Source: Cyanobium sp. Cruz-8D1 (lineage in GTDB: Bacteria > Cyanobacteriota > Cyanobacteriia > PCC-6307 > Cyanobiaceae). Taken from it: DNA of 59,001 bases. This document shows positions 1 to 13,805 of the stretch, piece by piece (the stretch's first letter is position 1; each line of letters starts with the position of its first letter). Below the pieces are notes generated by a model, which saw only the letters and a list, made by a program, of their open reading frames with translations, did not search any database and was not told the origin of the DNA. The stretch spans positions 1 through 59,001 of the forward strand of contig NZ_JAGQCD010000022.1 in NCBI RefSeq assembly GCF_024345975.1, in the 5' to 3' direction. Made by a program: the position numbers and the translations under genes.

Positions 1-95
1 AGAGCGACCAGAGCAGTGAAAGGTGCGCGCTGAGAGGCTGAGCAAATGAGCTGTGCATCAATCATGAAGTGGTGACTGCCTACGTCATGTCAAGC

Positions 96-662
96 TCAGG
101 CCGGCACACCCCGTGAACGGTTACCTTCGTTGTTGTCTTCGTTGAAGCGGCGAACCAGCTCCTCAAAAACCGTGCCCATGGCGTGGTTGTCGAGCGCCGC
201 TGGGCTCAGATCGATCTGGGGATCGAGGAACTTGCTGATCAGTGTGCCGAGCGAATCCGAGCGCGACAGCGTGGGGATGTGGTTGCGGAACTTGAAGTTC
301 TCAAGGATGTCCTGCACGTTGTCGCTGAAGCCCTCCAGATAGGCCTCGAAATCGGTCCGTAGTTTTTGCTCGCTGCCCCGCGTGGTGAGATCGCGCAGCA
401 CGAAGGGAGAAACGTTGTAGAAGGCCTGGCCTGCCGCTGCGCGCAGGGCCGCTTCTTGTTCCTTGATTTCGGCGGCATCGAGCCTGGTCTTGGCTTCCAG
501 CACCCGCGCCTTGGTGGGCTCCAGCACCGCATCCAGCCGCCGCAGCACCGCCATCGGCAGGATCACATCCGGATACTTGCCGCGCTTGAACAGATCGCGC
601 AGCACGTCATCGGCGATGCCCCACAGGAACGACACGATCCGGTTGTGGGTGGCCTGGTCCAT
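96..662 (-). pseudogene. Truncated type I restriction-modification methylase subunit (HsdM N-terminal part)
   Basis: The reading frame of 188 codons from the ATG at 662 matches the helical N-terminal domain of HsdM: it opens MDQATHNRIVSFLWGIADDV, has the conserved KYPDVILPMAVLRRLD stretch near residues 28-43, and reaches VFEELVRRFNEDNN at about residues 167-180. In full-length HsdM this is followed by the N6-adenine methylase domain with its NPPF motif; here the frame switches to an unrelated tail and stops. No specificity (HsdS) or restriction (HsdR) gene is present within the window. An in-frame ATG 59 codons upstream exists, but that extra sequence lies over an apparent valS remnant, so the start at 662 is preferred. 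The catalytic domain is absent, so no methylation activity is expected. Confidence 0.85.
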
Positions 663-754
663 CCGACAGTTGCCTTGCCAATGGCCATCACAGTAGGGAG
701 AGCTCACCCCATTGCTCTCAGCCAGCGCTACTGCCCGGCACGCCCGGGCGCCAC

Positions 755-865
755 AGGCGAACTGCAGGTGCTGATGCCGATCGAGGGACTGGCGGGCATC
801 GAAGCCCTGCGGGGCCGCCTCGAGAAAGACCTCGCCCATCCCAACTGCGCCGGCAGAGTGCCCCG
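755..865 (+). pseudogene. Possible remnant of the valyl-tRNA synthetase C-terminus
   Basis: Read on the plus strand this stretch gives GELQVLMPIEGLAGIEALRG followed by RLEKDLAHPNCAGRVP. It resembles the C-terminal coiled-coil arm of ValS, where a segment of the type 'V-PLEGLVDLEALR-RLEKDL' leads, about 13 residues later, to 'NPNFAGKAP'. Here those two parts appear joined directly, as if an internal stretch had been deleted. There is no start codon or upstream ValS domain. It sits between the hsdM remnant and devA in an otherwise empty 214-base gap. The match is from memory of the family, so confidence is moderate. Confidence 0.4.
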
Positions 866-876
866 GCCATGGCCGC

Positions 877-1590
877 TCAGCTCTCGACCAGCTGGCCGCC
901 CTCGAGGCTGACGATCCGATCGGCGATGTCGAGGATCTTGTTGTCGTGGGTGACCATCACGATCGCGGCGCCGTTGTCGTCCGCCAGCTGGCGGAACAGG
1001 TCGACGACGTCGCGGCCGGTGGTTTTGTCCAGGGCGGCGGTGGGTTCATCGGCCAGCAGCAATCGGGGGCTGGGGGCCAGGGCCCGGGCGATCGCTACCC
1101 GCTGCTTCTGGCCGCCGGAAAGCTTTTCTGGGAAGTAGTGCTGCCGCTCCGCCAGCCCCACATGGCCGAGCATGGTGGCAGCGCAGTCATCCATCGCTGC
1201 CCGGCCCCGAACCAGCCAGGTGGGCGAAACCTCCAGGCCGAAGCGCACGTTCTCCAGGGCCGTCAGGTAGGGCAGCAGATTGTGGGCCTGGAAGATGAAG
1301 CCCGCCTGGCGCCGCAGCCGGGTGAGGGCGTCGTTGTCGGCATGGAGCAGCTCCTCCCCCAGCACCTTGAGGCTGCCGCTCTGGGCGGCCCGCAGGCCGC
1401 CGAGCATGGTCAGCAGGGTGGTCTTGCCGGAGCCGGAGGGCCCCGTAAGGATCAGGATCTCGCCGGCGTGCACCGTCAGGTTGATGTCGATGAGCACCTG
1501 TTTGGCGGTCTCCCCCTCGCCGAACCAGTGGTCGAGATGCTGGAGCTCAATGGGCCGCTCGCGCCCGACTGCAGCGTCCAGCGGCGTCAT
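877..1590 (-). CDS. devA: DevA-family ABC exporter ATP-binding protein
   Basis: A 237-residue ATPase, the usual size for DevA/LolD-type subunits. Walker A is GPSGSGKTT at about residues 50-58, the signature LSGGQKQR is near 157-164, and Walker B with LLADEPTAALD is near 178-188. Its start overlaps the stop of the permease gene by one base (TGATG), and the permease in turn overlaps the adaptor, giving a three-gene devB-devC-devA operon. In the family, DevBCA pairs a periplasmic adaptor with a MacB-like permease; in heterocyst formers it exports glycolipids through TolC. In a unicellular strain the substrate is unknown; other DevBCA copies have been linked to envelope stress or lipid and peptide export. 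Confidence 0.93.
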   Translation of the reverse strand: MTPLDAAVGRERPIELQHLDHWFGEGETAKQVLIDINLTVHAGEILILTGPSGSGKTTLLTMLGGLRAAQSGSLKVLGEELLHADNDALTRLRRQAGFIFQAHNLLPYLTALENVRFGLEVSPTWLVRGRAAMDDCAATMLGHVGLAERQHYFPEKLSGGQKQRVAIARALAPSPRLLLADEPTAALDKTTGRDVVDLFRQLADDNGAAIVMVTHDNKILDIADRIVSLEGGQLVES

Positions 1591-2759
1591 CAGAAGATGT
1601 CGGCGGGGTCGAGCCGCCGCAGCTTGCCGGTGGCCAGCCAGCCCGAACCGGCCGCCATCACCAGGGTCAGGCTGAACACCGCCAGAGCCCGCTGGAGGGT
1701 CATCGCGATCAGCAGCGAGGTGGAGCGGGCCAGCAGCGCATAAAGGCCCATGGACAGCAGCAGGCTGGGTAGGAAGGCCAGGGCGGCCAGCAGCAGCGAT
1801 TCCTGCACGATGATGCCAATGACGAAGCGATCGCTGTAGCCCATCGCCTTCATCGTGGCGTACTCCGGCAGATGGTCACTGACGTCGGAATAGAGGATCT
1901 GATACACAATGATGGCGCCGACCACCAGGCCCACCAGCACCCCGAGGTTGAAGATCAGCCCGAAGGAGGTGTTGTTGCGCCAGTGGTCCACCTCCATGTC
2001 TTTGAGCTCCTTGAGGGTGAGCACCTTCACCGACGGATCGAGAAAGCTGTTCAAGGTGGCTTGCACCTGCAGCGGGCTGACGCCCGCTTCCAGCTGGATC
2101 ACACCGAGCTGGATGTCGTCACTGGTCTGATCGGGGAACCAGGTCTTGAAGTTGCTGGCGGAGGTGATCAGGTTGATGTCGGCGGCAAAGGTGAGCCCCA
2201 TCGTGAACAGCCCATTCACCACGGCCCGGTTGCCGCGCAGCTCGGTGTCATAGAAACCGTCCCGGGCCACCACCTGGCCCACGGGGCCCGCCGCCTTCTT
2301 GGAGAGGGTGTCGAAAAAGAGGCCATCGGGCCGCAGCAGTTTGCCCGGATCGGCCGTCACCTCGGGGATGCGCAGGGCCGGATTCTCCGGAGCCAGCCCG
2401 AAGATCAGCGCCTGTTTTTTCTCGCGGCTGTCGCGGTTGAGCCAGTCGGTCTTGCCGATGTAGAGGGGCGTCACCGCCTTCACGCCCTGCACCCCCAGGG
2501 CCTGGATCAGGCGGCTGCGGGGCAGGTTGAGCGGTTCGCCCAGGTTGGTGTAGCGCCGGCTCACCATCACCAGCTCGCCGTTGAGCCTTTCCAGGGGGCG
2601 CTTCTGGCTGGCATAGAGCCCGCTGGCCAGCCCCAGCTGGAAGAACACCAGCACGTTGGCGAAACTCACCCCGGCGATGGCGGCGAGCAGCCGCATCGGT
2701 CGATGGCTGGTCTGCCGCCAGGCCAGGGGCGTGCGGCGCAGGGCGGTCAGCGGGTTCAT
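1590..2759 (-). CDS. devC: DevC-family ABC exporter permease
   Basis: A 389-residue membrane protein with the MacB/DevC plan: one N-terminal transmembrane segment (about residues 22-48, rich in LLAAIAGVSFANVLVFF), a large periplasmic domain to about residue 265, then three C-terminal segments of the FtsX type (around 268-290, 315-345 and 352-375). The C-terminus RRLDPADIF matches the family ending. The start codon overlaps the end of devB (ATGA) and the stop overlaps devA, so expression is probably translationally coupled. It works at the inner membrane with the DevA ATPase and the DevB adaptor. Confidence 0.92.
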   Translation of the reverse strand: MNPLTALRRTPLAWRQTSHRPMRLLAAIAGVSFANVLVFFQLGLASGLYASQKRPLERLNGELVMVSRRYTNLGEPLNLPRSRLIQALGVQGVKAVTPLYIGKTDWLNRDSREKKQALIFGLAPENPALRIPEVTADPGKLLRPDGLFFDTLSKKAAGPVGQVVARDGFYDTELRGNRAVVNGLFTMGLTFAADINLITSASNFKTWFPDQTSDDIQLGVIQLEAGVSPLQVQATLNSFLDPSVKVLTLKELKDMEVDHWRNNTSFGLIFNLGVLVGLVVGAIIVYQILYSDVSDHLPEYATMKAMGYSDRFVIGIIVQESLLLAALAFLPSLLLSMGLYALLARSTSLLIAMTLQRALAVFSLTLVMAAGSGWLATGKLRRLDPADIF

Positions 2760-3832
2760 GGCTTCTGGACGCCGCCCAGGACGCGCTCCCGAGCCGCCTC
2801 CTGGCTGGCCTTCTGGGCGGCGTTCAGTGGGGCGAACAGCACGTTCACCTGCAGGTAGTTGAGGTGGCTGGCCACCGCTGACTCCTGCGGGGTCAGGCCG
2901 ATTTTCACCTCCAGCACCCGCCGGTCCAGGTTCTCGCCGGCCTGGCCGCTGAACACGGTCTGGCGGCTGACTTCGCGGGCGATCTCCACCACCGTCCCCT
3001 GCACGCTGCGCCCCTTGAAGCCGTCGGCGCTGAGGCTGACCTTCTGGCCCAGGGCGATCAGCGGGCGATCGCTCTGATACACCTCGGCGATCACGCCCAT
3101 GCGGCTGCTGTCGCCCATCTCCAGCAGGCCGTCATCACCGACTTTGTCGCCCGGCCGGGCATGCACCTTGAACACGGTGCCGGAGAAGGGGGCCAGCACC
3201 GTGGCCTTGGCCCGCTCGACCTTGTCCTTGTCCAGCGACGCTCGGCTCTCGCGCAGCTCGGCGGCCAGGGTGCCCTTGGTGGTGATCGCCTCGGCCAGCT
3301 GGGCCTTGGCACTGTTCTCGTCGGCTTGCAGCTGCTCGACGCGGTTGGCCGTGGTGGCCCCGCTGGCGAACAGCTGCTCGGCCCGCCGTGCCTCGGCGCT
3401 GGCCTGGCCCAGGTCGGCCTCATAACGGGCGATGACGCTGTCCTGGGCGGCCAGCTTGCTCTGGGCCACCCGTATCGCCGCCTGGGCTTTGTTCACGCTG
3501 CTCTCGAGCGTGTCGAGGCTTTCGAGCACCGCCAGGGGCTGACCCTTGCGCACCTCCTGGCCCTCCTTCACCAGGATGTCGCGCACCCGGTCGTTGGTCA
3601 GGGAACTGGGCACCGACACCTTGCTGATGCCGCCCAGGGGCTCGATCCTGCCCAGGGCGGACACCTGCCGCGGCAGCAGCGGCACGGCCCGCTGGGCCTC
3701 AGCCTGTTGCCGTTCGCGCTGCTGCCACAGGCGACTGCCCAGCCCGGCCAGCACCACCAGGGCCAGCAGGGCTGCGATCAGCGGCCAGGGTCCGCCGCCG
3801 CCCCGGCGACTGGTGGGCTTGGGCATGGACAT
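2756..3832 (-). CDS. devB: DevB-family periplasmic adaptor (HlyD/membrane fusion protein)
   Basis: A 358-residue adaptor. After a basic N-terminus there is one transmembrane anchor (about residues 17-33), a lipoyl-like half motif (VSALGRIEPLGGISKVSVP), an alpha-hairpin of about 100 residues rich in Ala, Gln and Glu, a second lipoyl half (ATVLAPFSGTVFKVHARPGD) and a beta-barrel region ending in LEVKIGLTPQESAVASHLNY. The phrase 'IEPLG(G)' is typical of cyanobacterial DevB. It is the first gene of the devBCA operon. ATG codons at 3832 and 3826 are both plausible starts. The gene at 3904 is divergent, leaving about 70 bases for both promoters. Confidence 0.92.
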   Translation of the reverse strand: MSMPKPTSRRGGGGPWPLIAALLALVVLAGLGSRLWQQRERQQAEAQRAVPLLPRQVSALGRIEPLGGISKVSVPSSLTNDRVRDILVKEGQEVRKGQPLAVLESLDTLESSVNKAQAAIRVAQSKLAAQDSVIARYEADLGQASAEARRAEQLFASGATTANRVEQLQADENSAKAQLAEAITTKGTLAAELRESRASLDKDKVERAKATVLAPFSGTVFKVHARPGDKVGDDGLLEMGDSSRMGVIAEVYQSDRPLIALGQKVSLSADGFKGRSVQGTVVEIAREVSRQTVFSGQAGENLDRRVLEVKIGLTPQESAVASHLNYLQVNVLFAPLNAAQKASQEAARERVLGGVQKP

Positions 3833-3903
3833 GGCGCGATGGCTCCTCGCCTCAGCTGGTTATAGGGCGCTGCCGTGGTCCCGCCCATCGCTACGGTTCG
3901 GCC

Positions 3904-4566
3904 ATGGATGGATCGGCCCTGCTCGACCAGCTGCTGCCCGCCCTGCGCTCCCCCCTCGGCGCCCTGGCGTTCGTGCCCCTCTACGCGCTGTGGGTGACCC
4001 TGCTGCTGCCGGGGGTCTGGGCCTCGATGCTGGCCGGGGTGCTCTATGGCCCTGTGGCGGGCAGCGTGCTGGTGTTTGCCGGGGCCTGCCTGGGGGCCCA
4101 GGCCGTGTTTCTGCTGGGGCGCGGTCGCTGGCGGGGGTGGGCCCGACGCCGCCTGGCCAGGGCGCCGCGGCTGCTGGCGGTGGAGCGGGCGGTGTGCCGC
4201 CAGGGCCTGGCCCTGGTGCTGCTCACCCGGCTGTCGCCGGCCTTCCCGTTCAGCCTGCTCAACCTCGCCTACGGCCTCAGTGAGGTGAGCCTGCGGGACT
4301 ATTCGATTGGCCTGATCGGCATCCTCCCCGGCACCGTGCTCTTCTGTTCCCTGGGGGCGGCGGCAGGCGATCCCAGCCGCTTTGCGGCGCTGCTGGCCGG
4401 CCCGTCCGATGGCGTCACGTGGGCCCTGCGCCTGCTGGGGGTGGTTGCCACCCTGGCGGCGGTGCTGCTGGTGGGCCGCCAGGTGCGCCTGGCCCTGGAG
4501 GAACGCGGGGTAGCCTCCCACGTTGCGATGCAGGCCAGCGATGGTAACGGCCGAGACTCTCCCTAG
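3904..4566 (+). CDS. TVP38/TMEM64 (DedA-like, SNARE-associated) membrane protein
   Basis: A 220-residue integral membrane protein of the TVP38/TMEM64 type. It has a hydrophobic N-terminus (PLGALAFVPLYALWVTLLLP), the glycine-rich re-entrant-loop region (GVWASMLAGVLYGPVAGSVL), and the family motif with conserved arginine, LLTRLSPAFPFSLLNLAYGL, around residues 104-123. A second re-entrant segment (IGILPGTVLFCSLGAAAGD) and a final transmembrane helix follow. Family members are proposed lipid scramblases or transporters in the cytoplasmic membrane; no specific substrate can be read here. It overlaps the next gene by 26 bases on the same strand. Confidence 0.85.
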   Translation: MDGSALLDQLLPALRSPLGALAFVPLYALWVTLLLPGVWASMLAGVLYGPVAGSVLVFAGACLGAQAVFLLGRGRWRGWARRRLARAPRLLAVERAVCRQGLALVLLTRLSPAFPFSLLNLAYGLSEVSLRDYSIGLIGILPGTVLFCSLGAAAGDPSRFAALLAGPSDGVTWALRLLGVVATLAAVLLVGRQVRLALEERGVASHVAMQASDGNGRDSP

Positions 4567-5440
4567 CCCCTCCGCCGGCGCTTGTCCCAACTGCGGTGGC
4601 GCCAGCCTGACCCTGGTGCGACGGGAGCGGGTGAGCAAGGCCCGGGTGGAGGCTGAACTCGTCCATTGCGGCAGCTGCGACTTCCTGTTCCTGGGCGAGC
4701 CCTCCTGGCTGGCGGTGGCCTACGAGGACTCCTTCTACGGCGATACGGGCTACGTCGACCGCAACCTGCACGCCTCGCGCCTGCTGCGGCTGCTGCTGGT
4801 GATCGGCCGGCTGGGTCGCTTCGGCCCCAGCGAGCCGGGCTGCGACCTGGGCACCGGCCTGGGCATGCTGCCGCGGCTGCTGCGCGACCACGGCTTCGAT
4901 TTCCACGGCACCGATGCCTATGCGGCCATGGAACTGATCCGCCCCTTCTGCGAGCTTCCAGGCGATGGACCGATCGGCTGCAAGACGGCCTTCGAGGTGA
5001 TCGAGCACGTGCCCGGCACCCCCGGGTTCCTGCGTGACGAGGTGGGCGCCACGCCGTTGTTCGTCTTCTCCACCCTGATGCGGCAGGCGGGTGAGATCCC
5101 CGATCCCGACTGGTGGTACTACGCCTTCGGCAACGGCCAGCACATCAGCTTCCACAGCCGCCGCAGCTTCGAGGTGGCGATGGCTCAGGCGGGGATGGAT
5201 CCGGCCTGGCTGGTCTGCATCGATGGGCCGGTGCACCGCCGCGCCCTGCATCTGATCGCCCCGCAGGCCCGCTGGCGGCGGGCGTTCCATGTCGCAGGGT
5301 GGCTGGTGAACCGCGGCCTCGACGGGCTGCTGTTGCCGTGGCTGGAGCCCCTGGTGGGGTTACGGACGCGCATCATCCCCGACCACTACCTGGCCATGGA
5401 GCGGCTCAGATCTGCCGCAGGGCGTCAGCCTTGTCCTTGA
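4541..5440 (+). CDS. Class I SAM-dependent methyltransferase with N-terminal zinc ribbon
   Basis: About 299 residues from the ATG at 4541; another in-frame ATG lies 18 bases upstream. The N-terminus carries two Cys pairs (CPNCGG and CGSCDF) spaced like a zinc ribbon. These are followed by a Rossmann-type SAM site written as GCDLGTGLGMLPRLL at about residues 107-121, an acidic strand end (FHGTDAY), and a post-motif FEVIEHVPGTPGFL as in methyltransferase family 23/24-like proteins. Relatives methylate sugars or small molecules in polysaccharide clusters, but the substrate is not shown by this context. Its 3' end overlaps the end of the convergent HlyD gene by 35 bases. Confidence 0.8.
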   Translation: MVTAETLPSPSAGACPNCGGASLTLVRRERVSKARVEAELVHCGSCDFLFLGEPSWLAVAYEDSFYGDTGYVDRNLHASRLLRLLLVIGRLGRFGPSEPGCDLGTGLGMLPRLLRDHGFDFHGTDAYAAMELIRPFCELPGDGPIGCKTAFEVIEHVPGTPGFLRDEVGATPLFVFSTLMRQAGEIPDPDWWYYAFGNGQHISFHSRRSFEVAMAQAGMDPAWLVCIDGPVHRRALHLIAPQARWRRAFHVAGWLVNRGLDGLLLPWLEPLVGLRTRIIPDHYLAMERLRSAAGRQPCP

Positions 5441-6571
5441 AGTCGCTCAGCAGCAGCTGCAGGTAGGTCACCTTGCGCAACTTGACGTTGGCGGTGAGCG
5501 ACATGCCCACCTGCAGGGGGAGCACCCTGCCGCTCTTGAGTTTCAGCTGCTGGGAGTTGAGCTGGATGTCCACCGGAAAGCGGTAGAAGTTGTTCATCTG
5601 GTCCGGGGGCAGCGCGTCCGAACCGATGCGCCGCACGGTGCCCTGCAGCACGCCGAAATCGGTGGCCGGGAACGAATCGATGCTGATGTCGGCCGGCTTG
5701 CCCACCGAGACGAAACCGATCTCCCGGCTGGGCACCTCCACCCGTGCCTCCAGTTTGTCGAAGGGCACCACCTTCATCACCGGCTCGCTGGTCTGGGCCA
5801 CGAAACCCCTGGAGCGGGGCTTGAGCTCGAACACGACGCCGGCTTCCGGGGCCCGGATGACCTGGTAGCGGATGTTGACGTTGAGTTCGGTCAGCTTGCT
5901 GCGCAGGTCGGCCAGCTCGCTCTGGATTTCGCGGATGCCCTGCTGCAGGATCGCCTGCTGGCGCAGCCGGTCGACGCCGCCTTCCTCCAGCTTTCCCTCC
6001 ACTTCCTGCACCTTGTTGCGCTGGGAGAGGTACTGCAGTTCGGCGGTGGCGCCCTCTTTATTGAGCGTCTCGAGGCGGCTGAGCACGTCCTTCTCCAGCA
6101 CCAGGCTCTGGCGCAGCACCCGCTGAGCGGTGTCGTTGAACTGCAGGTAACGGTCGAGCTCCACCTGCTTGAGGCGCAGCTGCTGCTGTTTGTACCCGAT
6201 CGTCTGCTGCATGCTGGCCTGGCGGTCGAGGGTGGTCTCGGTGTCGAGACGCAGCAGCACCTGGCCTTTCTCCACCCGCTCGCCCTCCTTCACCATCACC
6301 TCCTCCACCACGCCGCCCACCGGCATCTGGATGTTCTTCACCACCCCCAGGGGCTCGAGCTTGCCCGGTGCGGTGACGATCTCCTCCGTCTGGGCGAAGG
6401 CCAGCCAGCCGAGGCCGAACAGGGTCACCCCCATCAGGGTCCAGGTGATCGAGCGGGCCCAGAAGCGCGACTGCTGCAGCACCACGTCGTCGCTGTCGTT
6501 GTGGATGCTGCGCTCGAGGCCGTTCTGGGCACGGCGCAGCAGGCCGGCCGGGGTGGGAAACGGGGGAACCA

Positions 6572-6572
<1 letters not shown>
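5406..6572 (-). CDS. HlyD-family type I secretion periplasmic adaptor
   Basis: A 388-residue membrane fusion protein. It has a cytoplasmic N-terminus, a transmembrane anchor at about residues 38-60 (WTLMGVTLFGLGWLAFAQTE), a lipoyl half (TAPGKLEPLGVVKNIQMPVG), a long coiled-coil hairpin (about 120-225) and a second lipoyl half with RAPEAGVVFELKP. The C-terminal beta domain ends in VGMSLTANVKLRKVTYLQLL, the usual HlyD/PrtE ending. Its start overlaps the stop of the ABC gene by one base. It is the third gene of the type I secretion operon and would link the ABC exporter to an outer-membrane TolC-like channel, which is not in the window. Confidence 0.92.
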
Positions 6573-9507
<2,935 letters not shown>

Positions 9508-9511
<4 letters not shown>

Positions 9512-10317
9512 CGCCCCTGCCCCGGCCGCAGCTGCAGGGCCACTTCCTGATCCACCCATTCCTCAAACAGCTCCCGCGCCATCCGTTTCTGCATCTCGTC
9601 GTCGAAGCTGGCCGAGCGAAGTGTTTCCAGCCTCACCACCAGCCACCAGCGGTCGATGCGCAGGGGGGGATGGAGCTGGCCCGGACGGCTGGTGCGCAGC
9701 AGTTCGGCCAGGGACGGATGGGCTTGAAGCAACGGTACCGGACCCACCACCCCGCGGGTGGAGCGCTCGGGCCCCTTGGCATAGGTGGCCGCCAGCTCGG
9801 CGAAATCGGCTTCCCCTTCGGCGATGCGCAGGTAAAGCTCGCGGGCCAGGGCCCCGTCCTCCACCCGCAGCAGGCTGTAGATCACCTGATCGAGCTGGTT
9901 CTTGCGGGCCAGGTAACGCTGTTCCGCCCGGTGCAGGAAATGGTCCTGGCAATGGTGTTCGATCCTGGTGGGGAGCTCCGCCTGCCAGAGCACATCGGCT
10001 TCTGAGAGTTCGTGCCGCTGCAGGTGGTTCTTCAGATCCTCGGCGGAGCGAAGGCCGTGGTTGCTCCCCCAGGCCTGCTGGGCCTTCTGACGCTCCTCTT
10101 CGGCCAGGGTCACCCCGGCCACGGCGTTGGCGATCACCGACTGGCGCAGCAGGGGCAACAGCAACTGGTGGCGGGCCAACTGGCGCCGCAGGTCCCCTGG
10201 AATCTCAGGCAGCGGCTCCACCTCCACCATCACGGGCGGCCTGGAGGGCCCCACGGGTGGATCAAGGCTGATGTTGTGGTCCAAGGGGTGGGCGACGGCC
10301 ACAGGATTGACTTTCAC
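9508..10317 (-). CDS. Parvulin/SurA-like peptidyl-prolyl isomerase of the secretion operon
   Basis: A 269-residue protein with a SurA-type helical N-terminal part (about residues 35-150) and a PpiC-like region. The latter is seen in the run ELYLRIAEGEADFAELAATY, then AKGPERSTRGVVGPVP and PLRIDRWWLVVRLE, at about residues 165-240. These match the parvulin pattern 'A...GG.GW' only partly, so activity could be weak or lost. No signal peptide is visible, so it probably acts in the cytoplasm or at the exporter. It is the first gene of the operon and overlaps the ABC gene. In picocyanobacteria such proteins are commonly encoded beside HlyD/HlyB-type systems, where they may chaperone the secreted protein. 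Confidence 0.75.
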
Positions 10318-10463
10318 CCAGCCATTCTGGGGCTGAGCCGGCCGATCCAGTTGTATCGGTGGCGCTGCGCCGCAGGCTCAGGAGCGGCGCGGGATCGGCT
10401 CGGTTGCTACCACGCTACCGAGCGGCAGGACGAGGGCCTCGATGCTGCCCACCCGCTTCACCT

Positions 10464-11182
10464 TCAGAACTGAAAGTCATGGCTGTCGGTCTGCCAGGAC
10501 GGGAGGAAACACACCATCATCACGAACGGAAGTCCGTAGGCCATGGATTCCACGGGAGGAGCGGGAAAATCATTGAGGATGCGGATCTTCACGTCGCTTT
10601 CTCTGGCCGGATGGATCGGTACGGGCTGGGGAGCTTCCCCGTCCCGCTGGGTACGGCCGATGCCGGAACGGATCCCGATCCCTTGGCCACGCAGTTTGTC
10701 CTGGCTGCCCACCAGTTCGATCCTGGCCTTGCGACCCAGTCGAACCGGTTGAGATCGTTCCCGCCACCGTGGTCGTCGGCCAGCGCTGGCTGCAGTCGAT
10801 CCTCTGGATCACCGTCTGCATCGCGTCAACGGAATCCCACCGCCCTGCGGGGGGGCTGACTAGTCGGGAGCGGCTGCGCTCCTGCCATCTCTTCCTGGCG
10901 ACGCTCATCTGCGGCTCCAGGCCACTGACCTGGAACCTCCGGGTGCGTACATCGCCTTCGGCGTTCTCCAGGGCGATGGTGGCCTCCTGAAGCCGCACCA
11001 CCCCATCCCACTTCAGCTCCGATTGGGGCACGATCAGGTCGCTCTGGCTGGTCACCAGGCGCCGCAGGTCGGGGTTCTGCAGCTGCGCGTTCGGGACGGC
11101 GGTGCCCCAGCGCAGGCCGCGCGCCACGCTCCAGCCCAAGGGCCCCCACGACAGCCAAAAGAATCAGTTGCCGTCGTCGCAT
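10464..11182 (-). pseudogene. Frame-disrupted gene for a small exported protein of unknown function
   Basis: Three minus-strand frames appear to join into one protein. A signal-peptide-like start MRRRQLILLAVVGALGLE begins at 11182. A second frame carries AVPNAQLQNPDLRRLVTSQS and LQEATIALENAEGDVRTRRF to about SVDAMQTVIQRI. A third frame carries QPVRLGRKARIELVGSQDKL and KIRILNDFPAPPVESMAYGL to the stop at 10464. The joins fall near 11110-11140 and near 10780-10800. The gene lies 36 bases after ligA on the same strand and before the secretion operon. I do not recognise the family. Either it is a decaying gene or the sequence has two indel errors. Confidence 0.6.
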
Positions 11183-11218
11183 GGCCCCGCTGCAGACCTG
11201 CCGTCGCACTCTGACCAT

Positions 11219-13321
<2,103 letters not shown>

Positions 13322-13744
13322 TCAGGCGGCCGCCAGCCGGGTGATGCGATCCACGCGCCAGGCCTCTTCCACCTTCACGAAGGTGAAGTCGAGGGGAAGT
13401 TCCTCCTTGGCGTCGGTCTTGAGCTTGACCGTCAGGATCACCTGGCCCTCCTGCAGCCGGGGCCGGCCGGACTTGAGGTTGCGGTACTTGTTGAGCTGCA
13501 GCCCAGCCAGGAAGCGGATGAACTGTTGGCGGTTGACGTGGGAGCGGTAGTTGCGGGTGGTGAGCAGGTAGGCCCCGTCCACCTGGCCGGAGGCCACCTG
13601 GGTGAAGAACTGCTTGATCAGCGGATTGATGCCCCGGGCGCTGAGCACCAGCCGGACCGCCGAGATGGTCCAGTACAGAAGCAAGCCACCGGCTCCCGCC
13701 AGCAGGAGCTTGGTGCCGATGTCGCGGGCCAGTCCCCAGTCCAT
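13322..13744 (-). CDS. Membrane-anchored NTF2-like protein (DUF4864-like)
   Basis: A 140-residue protein from the ATG at 13744; the longer open frame upstream overlaps the divergent sprT-like gene and looks non-coding. There is one transmembrane segment at about residues 10-30 (LLLAGAGGLLLYWTISAVRL). A soluble domain follows, starting INPLIKQFFTQVASGQVDGA and ending with a strand WRVDRITRLAAA; this is the shape of a small NTF2-like fold of the DUF4864 type. The function is unknown. It is 3 bases upstream of ligA and 61 bases from the divergent sprT-like start. Confidence 0.8.
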   Translation of the reverse strand: MDWGLARDIGTKLLLAGAGGLLLYWTISAVRLVLSARGINPLIKQFFTQVASGQVDGAYLLTTRNYRSHVNRQQFIRFLAGLQLNKYRNLKSGRPRLQEGQVILTVKLKTDAKEELPLDFTFVKVEEAWRVDRITRLAAA

Positions 13745-13805
13745 GGTGATCCCATCCGTTCGCAGCGTTGCAGAGTCTGACGGACGACCCCACCAGAATG
13801 GGCCG

